Positions 48,211 through 57,449 of a stretch of DNA of 64,000 bases are shown here, piece by piece (the stretch's first letter is position 1; every line of letters begins with the position of its first letter). The stretch covers positions 40,920,001 through 40,984,000 of the forward strand of contig CM114274.1 in assembly GCA_050084515.1 (NCBI GenBank), read 5' to 3'. Source of the DNA: Blasia pusilla. Its lineage: Eukaryota > Marchantiophyta > Marchantiopsida > Blasiales. The notes under the pieces were generated by a model, which saw only the letters and a program-made list of their open reading frames with translations, made no database searches and was not told where the DNA came from. Both the position numbers and the translations under genes were made by a program.

Positions 48211-48224
48211 CGACCCCCTAGCTG
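48211..48224 (-). other. Putative polypurine tract
   Basis: The minus strand reads CAGCTAGGGGGTCG just before the LTR-tail copy. The same CCAGCTAGGGGGG occurs at the equivalent place in copy 3 (61088-61099), supporting its role in plus-strand priming. Confidence 0.6.
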
Positions 48225-48427
48225 GTGGTTAGGTCCCTCTAACTCGAGATAGCCATCTATCCCTACCTACCATGACATACATCTCTCGCACACTAAGAGC
48301 AAGAAAGGCCGAGTGCTCATATGGCCCCATCGTTAGTCGCCTTCATGTAATCCATGTCACAGAAAAAGTCGGAATCGAAACCTACCTAATATCTCCTCTA
48401 TATACATCTAGGACACATCCATCGTCC

Positions 48428-49027
48428 CTAAGGAACCCCAGTGAGAGGTGACATCAGACAGACTAGCATCGTGGCCAGACCACGGGCAGAACCACACAAC
48501 ATACAACGTAAGCCTGCAGGAACTACTCCTAAGCTCGGATCTATTGTACCATCAATGTTAGGAAGGTGAAATGGCGCACAATTACGCACATGGTCCTTCC
48601 ATACCATACCATCGTGTCCCTCCAGCAAGAGAACACTGGATGACAAAACGTCACGCACTCTCAGGATAGTGCGGCATGGAGTCACATCCAACGTCGTCGG
48701 TGCCGTCTGCTGCAAGTAGACATAATCTCCTTGATGAAACCTTCGGATAGTTTGTCGATAATCACCATCCCGAATAGTCGTATACCTCAACGTATCCCTA
48801 TGCTGCGCAATCGCAAAGTTCTCGAACGCCATGGGCATCACTCTTTGAAATAACTCGGCCCTTTGAGAACATGGTTGCATCCATACATGTGGGTTATCAA
48901 GGTCCAGCACCTCACCAACATCTTGACAAATGGCCGTAGGTAAATTTGGCTCTCGGCTATAATATAGCAAGTACGGTGAAAAAGACGCTAAGGATGCCTG
49001 CCTGCTCAATTTGTATCCCATTGCCAA
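48428..49027 (-). pseudogene. Gypsy polyprotein C-terminal tail (integrase C-terminus)
   Basis: The minus frame from 49027 has YKLSRQASLASFSPYLLYYS (end of the integrase core: pupil of the SP..LLYGR..LP type), then FHQGDYVYLQQ and VLLLEGHDGMVWKDHVRNCA. This is the GDYVYL...DHV layout of the integrase C-terminal domain. No chromodomain is visible. The extreme end (CMLCGSARGLATM...) may be read-through in a shifted frame. Confidence 0.7.
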
Positions 49028-49045
49028 CTAGGGCAATTGGAGGTC

Positions 49046-49730
49046 CTAATCTCCTGGGTGACCTCTTTGCAAGCCATACTTGCATAAACCCCTCTTCACT
49101 ATCTGCACAACTCTCTCCGCTAATCCATCCGCCTCGGGATGATCTCGCAAAGTCGTGCGGTGGTCGATCAGCACCTGATCATACAAGGCCTTGAACTCAC
49201 CGCGAAACTCGGTATCCTGGTCTGTCAACACCTCAGCCGGTGCGCCATAATGACTCAGCACAGTGGATCGAGTTGGTTGCATTGCGTGACGAAGCGAGTG
49301 AGGGAGTAGCTTATGGCTTCCTTGACAGAGTGCTGAGTCACCAACACATAACGACTGTGACGCTCCGTCCAAGGTAAAGGTCCTGCAAAATCCAAACTCC
49401 ATCTATACCCTAAGCCCGTGATCGGTAATGGATGCAACTATGGAGTCGGAGCATTGAACGATGCTCGGACTCGATATCACACCATGCACCTGGCAACAAA
49501 CTGTTGAACGTCAATCTGCATGTCTTCCCACCAATACTGAATTTGGAGCAAGCTGTACGTTCGCTTCACCCCAAAGTGACCCAACTCCTCGTAGGCATGC
49601 TGCACTAGTCGTGCTCTCTGCAAAGGATGCGGCACTACGCGTACTCTGCCATACTCCCAAACCCTCAAAACATGTGTCCCCTCCCAACGAAACCGCCTGG
49701 CCCACTATAAGATCCGATCCTGGTCTCTAG
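49046..49730 (-). pseudogene. Gypsy integrase, zinc-binding and DDE core
   Basis: The zinc-binding part (49668 on) has HAYEELGHFGVKRT...YWWEDMQIDVQQFVARC, the HHCC form. The core shows YRWSLDFAGPL (first Asp; about 49400), EVLTDQDTEFRGEF (second Asp; about 49220) and HPEADGLAERVVQIVK (Glu; about 49110). All three catalytic acids are kept, but the frame shifts several times (ends near 49477, 49255, 49046). It would join element DNA to the chromosome. Confidence 0.85.
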
Positions 49731-49875
49731 CACTTACGATGCTCGCAACACTGCCAGTACGAAGGTACTCCAACACTACTCCATCATCATGAATATCTCG
49801 TCCACTTGTCGTCTCCTCAATGGCCTCGGGATCCAAGGACTCTCCACTAGACCTCGCCATCGAAGTCTCCACACT

Positions 49876-50415
49876 CTAGCTCTCCATAGCCAACATGCCT
49901 AAATAGGCTGACGCATGCCATCCTGGCACTGACTCCTCATCACTCTCTCCATGCCATCGAGCTCCAGTTGTATCTCGCTGACTCGGGCATGGGTTATGAA
50001 TCAACCCATCTGCATCTTGGTTGAGCGTTCCAGGTCTATGTACCACTTGAAAATCATACTCTTGCAACAGCACAACCCATCTCGCAATCTTCCATGTAAG
50101 CTTGTCGGACTCCATCAACCACTTCAGTGGTTGATGATCAATGATGATGGTAAAGGGGTTGCCGAATAAGTAACACCTGAAACTCGTGACAACCCACACC
50201 GCAGCCAAGCACTCACCCTCATACGAGTTGTACTTCGCCTCTATAGCGTTTTTTGAGCGGCTAGCGTAAGCTACCACAAACTCTCTACCCTCATCATCAT
50301 GCTGGGTGAGCACCGCTCCAAGCCCCAACATGCTCCAATCTGTGTGCAACTGGAAAGGACGCCCCTTGATCGGTCTCCTCAAGATGGGCGCGGACGTCAA
50401 CCTATCCTTGAGCAA
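49876..50415 (-). pseudogene. Gypsy RNase H domain
   Basis: An uninterrupted 179-codon frame from 50415 holds LHTDWSMLGLGAVLTQ (first Asp), YNSYEGECLAAVW (Glu), IIIDHQPLKWLM (Asp) and TLNQDADGL (last Asp), the RNase H-like set of Gypsy elements. It is cut off by stops from its neighbours on either side. Role: removes RNA from the RNA-DNA hybrid. Confidence 0.88.
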
Positions 50416-50442
50416 CTAAAATGCTCGTTCCTGCTTATCCCC

Positions 50443-51429
50443 CTAGTGCCACTCGTGATCCACCTTGGTCAGCAAGGTCAACGGCTTCGCAATCGAACTG
50501 AATCCCTTGACGTACCGCCCATAGAAGTTTGCAAATCCGATGAATGCGCGAACACGGCTCACATCTGTAGGGTGTGGAATGCGTGAGATAGCCTCTACCT
50601 TCGTCTGCTGAACACCAAGGCCCCCTGGGTATATTGTATGACCCAAGTACTCAATCTGGTCGTAGAAGAACTTGCACTTGCCTGGATGTAGCTTGAGCCC
50701 ATGTAATTGCAATCGTCAAAATACCTCCTCTAGATATCGCTCATGCTCCTCAATCGTGGCGCTAAAGACTACGATGTCATCAATATAACACCTAGCAAAA
50801 TCTAGACTAGCCAAGATCCTATCCATGACCCTATGAAACTCAGTCGGGGCGTTCTTTAACCCAAATGGTAAGAACGGCCACTGGTACAAACAATCCTTCC
50901 CGTGAGGATTGATGCCCCAAAATGCCGTCTTCTGCCTGTCCTCCAATCTGATAGGAAACTGATGGTATCCGGCTCTCAAATCCAATGAACTGAAGACCTT
51001 TGCATGACCAATTGCATTAAAGATCTTCTCAGGGGTGGGCATGGCATACTTATTGGACTTTGTCTGCCGATTGATAGGTCGATAATCCCCACACATCCGC
51101 CTATCTGTCCAGTTGCCATGCACATCCTTCTTGGCGGGCATGACAGTGGCAGATGCATACTCCCCATGCGACATCTCCACTAGTCCTGCTCCGACCAAGT
51201 CCTGGCTCCTACTTAGAATCAGAGCCCTCTCCAAATCACTGTGCCTGTAGGGTCGTCGAAAGATTGGCGTATCACTCGAAAACTCAATGCGGATCCGTGG
51301 TCCCTTCAGCGTACCCAAATCGTCCATGCTAAACGCAAAGCAACTCCTATAACTCCTGAGGAACTGATGTATCCGACGCCGCTCTCCTCCTGTCAACTTA
51401 GAGCCCATATCTGACTCCCAAGTCTCCAT
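50443..51429 (-). pseudogene. Gypsy reverse transcriptase
   Basis: A 237-codon open frame from 51429 carries VMPAKKDVHGNW...CGDYRPIN, VFSSLDLRAGYHQFPI, LPFGLKNAPTEFHRVMDRIL and the active site CYIDDIVVFS. A stop at about 50716 separates it from the thumb/connection part (LQLHGLKLHPGKCKFF...EYLGHTI...FIGFANFYGRYVKGFS, 50712-50443). Catalytic Asp residues are intact. This is the best-kept part of the element and the right region for a phylogeny. Confidence 0.92.
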
Positions 51430-51744
51430 CGTGACTACGGTAGGACTCTTCGACGCGGGTATCGGTGGTTGCTATGGTGCAACCCCGTCTCAAACAACAA
51501 CACTTGACCACTCTCATGCAACCAACTACAAACTCTGATCTCCTCCACGTGCAGTGTTCGTAACCACGCTCGATGTTGTGGCTATCATCTCATGGTGTAC
51601 CGCAAAACATCCCAAGAAGTCCAAGGGTGTCTCTCCCGATCTCCTTGGTGTGTAGGTCTCCTCAAGTCTCGCCCCCAGCCACTGCCTCCATCGTCTCCGT
51701 AGGCATGGGGCTCACCAACGCAACGGCTGTGATCTGTTGCGATC

Positions 51745-52710
51745 TCATACGACGCTGATCAACCACTCCCAAGTTGAGGATCCATGTCAAGCAGTTCAGG
51801 TCCATTGCCTGTCCCAAGACATGGCGTCGTGATGCCTCCGACAGTGACGGTACTGCCATCACTCTTGTGGGAAATCCCATCGCTCGCTCTTGCTTGTCGG
51901 CGTTGGGCTCCACCAACCGTTGAACTTGGTCATCCCAAACCAAGCCAAGACCGGCCTCCTTACATGTATAGAAAGCAAGAAAACTCACAAACCTAGGCAA
52001 GGTTGCGCGCGGCCTGCCTACCCTGTTGACCACAGTCAACGGTGGTCGATCATTGTGCCTCACTGCCTGTGATCAACGACTTGGATTCAAAATGGAATCC
52101 ACTAACAAATGGGAGGGGCGCTCCACTCTCGCATACGCCCTCCGTAACACTGCATGGGGCACCAAGTTGATCCACCATAGACGCGGGCGATGGGCTCTAG
52201 AACCTACACTCGCCGCATCCAAGAACACTGCAAGGCTGATCCAAGCACGCACCTAATGAGCACTCGTCACCACCCGTGACATGGAGTCTCCTAAGATCGG
52301 CACATTCTCCAGAATTTAGGCTGAAGAATGAGATTGGTGCTCCTGCAACTACGGTAAGACCCTCAACATCTCCCAAAAAAACATGGACCGAGTGTCAGCC
52401 AACCCGCTACCTTGTCCAGCACTCGATTGGCCTTGACATGGCCAACCGGCAATGACCAAATCCATGGTCCCTACCCGCTCTAAGTCCTGCGCTCCCAACA
52501 ACGAAATATCTTTGGGTAGGGAACTCTAGTATCCCTGTACCGCGGACGCAGACAATAAGTCAGGAAAATAGAGGTGCCACATATCATAGTGAGACGTGCC
52601 TCGCAACATCATCACTCTCCACATAGAGGTACTGCTGTTCTCGTACTCCTGCCTGCAAAACAGCAGCTAACCCAGTGGTAATCCCTCCAAAGAGTTCTAA
52701 CACCCGAATA
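51745..52710 (-). pseudogene. C5-cytosine DNA methyltransferase domain inside the Gypsy element
   Basis: It would transfer a methyl group from S-adenosylmethionine to cytosine. Motif I is RVLELFGGITTGLAAVL (52706 on). An acidic pair follows (YVESDDVARH). Motif IV is VIAGWPCQGQS with the catalytic Cys (about 52425-52455). Then FFWEMLRVL. Motif VI is ILENV (52301-52315). Motif VIII-like is SRAHRPRLWWIN (about 52164-52199). The C-terminal motifs are ERAMGFP (51889 on) and RRHVLGQAMDLNCLTWIL (to about 51773). The order I-IV-VI-VIII-X is canonical, unlike permuted plant DRM enzymes; the FFWE/ENV/AH.PR..W pattern is closest to DNMT3. About 320 codons. It is broken by an R-to-stop at 52586, an ~8-nt deletion just after, TAG at 52526 and several further stops. 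Confidence 0.88.
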
Positions 52711-52714
52711 CCCT

Positions 52715-52985
52715 CCTCCGGGGTACACCACACAATGGATGTGGTATCCAAGGGTGTCATCGTAGCACTCCCTGCTACCTCGGGTTCCTTAGACCCATCA
52801 CGCTCTGGTGCAAATGCCTCGCTCCACGCGATCTGCATGTGCTCATCTGCCAATCGTCGAAGCTCCTCAGTCGAGCCCCACAGCGGCAGCTCTCCTCCAC
52901 GGAATGATGCTGCTACCATAATCCTCTCCATAGAAATGTCAAAAATAGGAATAACCTGTGCATGGAAATGTCCCTCAATCAAATC
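52715..52985 (-). pseudogene. Conserved linker between protease and methyltransferase
   Basis: The open frame from 52982 reads MVAASFRGGELPLWGSTEEL, then RRLADEHMQIAWSEAFAPE, leading without a break into motif I. Copy 2 has the same linker. No known domain is apparent. In reading frame with the methyltransferase, so it is part of the same polyprotein product. Confidence 0.65.
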
Positions 52986-52991
52986 ACTAGG

Positions 52992-53818
52992 TCAAGTGAT
53001 GGCACTGCTAAATGCTGCTAAGGTTGCCATCTCTCCTAGCCGTTGCTCGATCACTGCACTTGTGAATCGAACGGGTAATGAGCTAAGGCACCCATCACCT
53101 GATTGCCATCCTGCTTTGTAGGACGTTGACTCCTCCCAATAATCCAGGGCAAACCCCATCGGGTATAACACAACAACCAAGACGTTTAGAACTCTACATG
53201 AGTCACTATCGCCTTGGCTCGCACCACGGACCCATCTGTAGGATGTCCTGGGCGAATCCTCACCACGACCTCCTCTCGGGTGATATACTGTGTGGTACTC
53301 GCTCCACCCAAGAATGTATGTTTCCGGAATGGACAACGCTCCACACCGGCTCTCGTCAAGCCCAATCCTCTAAATGACGCTTTCCCCAACATTAAGGGTT
53401 TCGCTCCTGAATCTAACAAGATGCACTGCGGACTAAAAGCTCTAGCTCCAAGACTCACCAACTGGAAGACCTCTCCTCGGTTATCCAGCAACAACACACC
53501 AGGAGAAGCCATGGCATGCTCTATTGCGGGTCTAGCGGGCATATCTGCCATCCTAGCAACCGCAGCGTGCCATGAATCTAACGTGGACGGCTCGAGCATC
53601 CGCTCCAAGGGCAGGTCCATCACCTCCTCTGCAATCACCTCTGAACATGATGCAAGAACTCCAACTCCACGCTCACATAGCGTAGCGGCCAGCCAAAAAG
53701 CCTCGGCGGGCGTACCCCCAATATCATAACACCGGAAGTAGAAAACAAAGGAGCGTGGTACACAAGGGTGGCCGCCCCAACAATGTGCTCGACACATGTT
53801 CCTCCTGAGCATCAACAA
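52992..53818 (-). pseudogene. Gypsy aspartic protease region
   Basis: Frame 53818-53186 includes GGTPAEAFWLAATLCERG (as in gag-protease spacers of this family), ADMPARPAIEHAMASPGVLLL, and the active-site strand CILLDSGAKPLMLGKASFRG (D-S-G). A shifted frame, 53336-52992, continues with YPMGFALDYWEESTSYKAGW and ends with IEQRLGEMATLAAFSSAIT. A Cys/His cluster near the start (MCRAHCWGGHPC) might be a decayed zinc knuckle. It would cut the polyprotein. Frame shift near 53190-53330 inactivates it. Confidence 0.75.
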
Positions 53819-54035
53819 TAGGAGTCGTCACACTTGCTTCTCCCATTGCCCTCCGTGCCTACACACCAACAACATCACCAACTCTCCAGAAACTCTGATT
53901 AGGACCAATCGATGGGGTCCTCATCGCCTCCGACAATGTGAAAGACTGAGGAAGCCTAGTCTATTTTTTGGCTTCTCCTCGATGTGGATCAAACTCTGCG
54001 GCTGCTCCACGTGTCACAACTACGGCTGTCTCCAT

Positions 54036-54989
54036 CTAGGCAACCCTGCATATCCAACCAGGATCCTCCATATCTCTGGCTGCTCCATATGATGTCGATG
54101 CCACGGATCCGGCATCGGGTAATCTCAATGCCATAGTAACAATCTGCTCCTGTAGCTGATGTATATGAGCAACCATCCTAGCCTCACGCTCGACATCTCC
54201 CTTGACGCGTCTAGGTGGTAGGACTCTACCTCCTCCACGGGCAGCTCCACCACCGTGTTGAGCAACTCCAGCTCCTCGTCCCCCAACGGAACCACCTGAT
54301 GTACGATCTCTAGGCCCACCCGGATCGACGACTCGGTCAGGTGCCCTCTCTGGCCCTCCGTCTGGACGTAACGCAGGATGCAAGCGAGTGTAAGCCTCAC
54401 GCAAACTCTCACCCGGGCGCCTCTTGAAGTCGTGGATGCTCCGCAACTTCTCCGTCCATACCCCTTGGTAGCTCGCCCTCAACTTAGCAAAGAACTCAAC
54501 CATGGGGTTGAACCTGAGACGGATCCGACTAGACGATGCAACTGCTCCTGTGCGAGTGACCCCTCCTAAAATATCACTAGTGGAAGAAGAAGTAGCCTCT
54601 CTTGACTCCTCCTCCTCATCTGGGAATGGCTCCATCCATGACACATAATGTGGGTCATAGTAGATCCTCCACTCCTCGATCTCATGTGCATATCTACGAG
54701 CGAACTCATGGTAATCGTCCATGGGCATCCCTTCTAAATGCTGGAACATAACGTTCCATACTATAAACGGGTTGAACTCCCTAGAGTTCCTGGCCCGCTC
54801 GGAGTCGTACCAACTCCTAAACTCTGGTATGAAATTGTGCAACTCAATCGTACCTACTACACTTGAAAACCTAAGCGGTCCTCTATCCCGGTTGTCCATC
54901 TCATACACCCAACTAGTAGGATCACTCACAATGTGTGGTGATATGCTCACAAAATCCTCTACACCCTCCCCCTTGTCTGACGATGACAC
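54036..54989 (-). pseudogene. Gypsy gag
   Basis: A 317-codon frame from 54989. Residues about 60-110 (FIPEFRSWYDSERARNSREF, FIVWNVMFQHLEGMP, MDDYHEFARRY) and FFAKLRASYQGVWTEKLRSI, HDFKRRPGESLREAYTRL match the retrotrans_gag pattern. After about LHPALR the frame becomes Gly/Arg-rich while a +1 frame (54412-54125) stays open, so a frameshift near 54380 is likely. A zinc knuckle is not evident in this frame. Forms the particle in intact relatives. Confidence 0.75.
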
Positions 54990-54999
54990 AGAAGGAGGT

Positions 55000-56940
55000 C
55001 AAGGTGGTCCCTCACGTGGAGGCCCTCGTAACCTCGCGCCACTCTGCGTAAAACCTCTAGAGCTACTCCCGGGTTCACCACCTTGCCTCTCAAAGTCCCG
55101 AACGGATGCCGTGATGACCCTCGTGCCCCTCTCACTCGATCACTCTCAACCTCGTGAGTAATCCCTCAATCACTCATCCCAAACAAGCGACACTCGATCT
55201 ACACTCTCCCTCCCCGAGAGGTGTAACGTGCGACAATAAGCGGCGTGGTGCGGAAAATCGACCAGACTATCATCTCATCAAAAACCTACCCTCAACTCCG
55301 GACATCCCACACAGGTCTATGTCCCCTAAACCACATACACAAATGATGCTCTCAGCATCCACATAACCCAATATCTCCAAATAAACTATCCAAATCCTAG
55401 AATCCCTCACGCGTGCAGGGTAAAGGACCACAATGGGTAACCTGAACACATGTCGATGTTGCTCCTAGGAAACTTCAAATCTCGACCCCAACTTGGTTGT
55501 GGAGATAACTCCTCCAATCAGCAAGTCATGCTCCTCCCCTACTAACTCTGCTCAAAACTCCTCGATAGAGAGTGCAGTTCCAGCGGAAAAGTGCGGCATT
55601 GCAGGCGGCACAGAACGGCTACAAACGGCACGGCCCTCGATGGTGGGATGCGGCACTCGGTGGCATACCCTCCTTAATCAACAATAAACCCACACTCTAC
55701 TCCACAATGACAGATCGGCTCCGCAATCGAGATGGTGCGGTACGGCCACAAGCGGCACGACGCGGCAATCGGCGGCGCGTTGCGGATATGGGCGTCACGG
55801 CACGGTACTTGATCGTCGTCGAGTGGCTACCAATCACAACATAGCAGCATGAAATAAAAATCAACGAACGTCGTGGAAGACCCTCCACTCCGTAACGGCG
55901 GCATTGGCAACCAAAGGGTGGACAAAAGATGGTGGACCATTGAGAATGACGGTTGACCGTTGATGGTGATGGTTGATCGTAAATGGCGACGGTTGACCGT
56001 CAATGAAAGAAAAATCACTTTGCTAAGGAGATGATCTTGGGTGCGGCATGTCCTCCGTCCTCCCAACTTTTTGCGTGAGTCCCCATCATCACCTGGTCAA
56101 TCCGCTGCCCACTCTCTCTCTTTTGACGCGCTCGTTCCTAATCATCTCCCTCTGTGCGTGTTCCCGATTTACTTCCTTCCTCCGCACGGCTGGCCTGCTT
56201 CCTCGGGTGAAGAACAATCACCAATCTTGTGAGAAGAGTGCTTCTCCAACAAGATCTTGTTGGGCTCTACATTGCCATGGATGGTAGGCAGGTCGCATTT
56301 ATGATACAGAAACTCAAATCCTCGAGCAGATCCGAGGAGGATTTGATGGTGACTATGATGGGGACGGGCACCGCCGGCGTGGCGGCTGGTTTAGGGTTTG
56401 AACAATTTAACCCTAAAAATTACCTAGCAATGGCAGTTTTGCAAGATTGACCATAATGTTTTGCTCACAACTCTAAATTGCGCATTGTTTATTGCATAAC
56501 ATGACAACTTCACGATCTACAACAACGTCAAAAAATATTTAGAATCGGACATATCAGTAAAAATTGATGGGACTGTCGTAAAGCCGAATGTCTCTTTCTC
56601 CTACACAAAATTTGGCAGCGCTGCGACGCTGACTTCTCCTAATGAAAATGTAAAACCCATAAAAATACAAATTAGCAAGCTTCATGGTGCTCTCAAGAGC
56701 ACCGGCATGGGCAACCCGCCCCCATAATCAATCCCTATCAGAAATTGGGCTACGCTTCCGCGCGCCACTTTTTCACACGAAAAATCGGCAAATGCAAAGA
56801 ATAATCAAAGCAGCCCTTGCTTCGGTGAGCACTCCCATGAGCCACTGAACGGGGAACACACTCCCCAACTTACAAAAGCAGCGAGTGACCAGCGACCTCC
56901 CCCATGAAGCTCTCTCACTCTCTCATTCTCTCTTTGTAAA
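55000..56940 (-). other. Element leader with possible insertion; no gene seen
   Basis: Between gag and the 5' LTR. 55540-55830 is GC-rich with repeated GCGGCAC-like strings. 55910-56010 holds a degenerate tandem of GACGGTTGACCGTTGATGGT-like units. 56200-56750 has a short plus frame (56229-56450) with no domain. No primer-binding site was identified and the LTR tail is absent from this side, so part of the leader has probably been replaced. Confidence 0.4.
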
Positions 56941-57445
56941 GTAAGATCCAATGTCTCTACACAATCTCACACCATAGCTCTCAAAGGTATGCACTCTCTC
57001 TCATGTGAAACCAAACCCACTCTCCTAATGAGAGGCTTGGATTACACTCACAAGTCAAGGGACCATAGCTCCGCCGCCTCAAGCCAAGAGGTTCAACAAA
57101 GAGAGAATGAGCTCTCAAGCTCTCTCTCCTTGAGGTATACCCCTCCCCTCTTCCAAGCTCTATCCATGGTAACCTATTCTCCCAAGTCACCTCCTTGGCT
57201 CTTGACCAGATGGAGGTCAATGGTCACTTACCAAAAATAGAAAGTCGATCATATACTCAAAATGGTACTTACCTAAAATAATAAGTTCCTCAATATGGCT
57301 CTAAATGAGCCAAAAGGAAAGGGAAACATGCTCTCTCAGGTTTCCCGGGGCCTCAGTAGGTCATCCTCAACCTATCGAGTCTGTCCTCCACTACTCACAA
57401 AGGCGCACTACTACATCTCACCGATCTATCCTAAAAGACGTGACA
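56940..57445 (-). repeat. Gypsy 5' LTR, tail missing
   Basis: On the minus strand it starts TGTCACGTCTTTTAGGATAG at 57445 and aligns with 48080-47571 throughout (CCCGGGAAACCTGAGAGAGC, GTAAGTGACC, CAAGGAGGTGACTTGGGAG, GAGTGGGTTTGGTTT). It diverges after TTGTGTAGAGACATTGGATC, where the 3' LTR continues into its 128-bp tail. Confidence 0.82.
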
Positions 57446-57449
57446 ATAT

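Larger units (their letters stand above)
47443..57445 (-). mobile_element. Ty3/Gypsy retrotransposon carrying a DNA methyltransferase (copy 1, 10 kb)
   Basis: Minus-strand order is 5' LTR (57445 to about 56940), leader, gag (54989-54036), protease (53818-52992), methyltransferase (52710-51745), reverse transcriptase (51429-50443), RNase H (50415-49876), integrase (49730-49046), C-terminal tail (49027-48428), purine tract (48224-48211) and 3' LTR region (48210-47443). A 4-bp ATAT flanks both outer ends (47439-47442; 57446-57449), which fits a target duplication but is low complexity. Every domain of an autonomous element is present, yet stops and shifts interrupt it, so it is inactive. The methyltransferase between protease and reverse transcriptase is not part of ordinary Gypsy elements. 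Confidence 0.88.

Noticed and set aside
51745-52710. Methyltransferase as a host gene into which Gypsy sequence inserted
   Set aside because: The linker is in frame with motif I and the protease-methyltransferase junction recurs in three separate copies, two of them outside this locus.
47439-57449. ATAT as a firm target-site duplication for the 10-kb element
   Set aside because: Four bases of AT-rich sequence match too easily by chance, and most Gypsy elements make 5-bp duplications; kept only as a hint.
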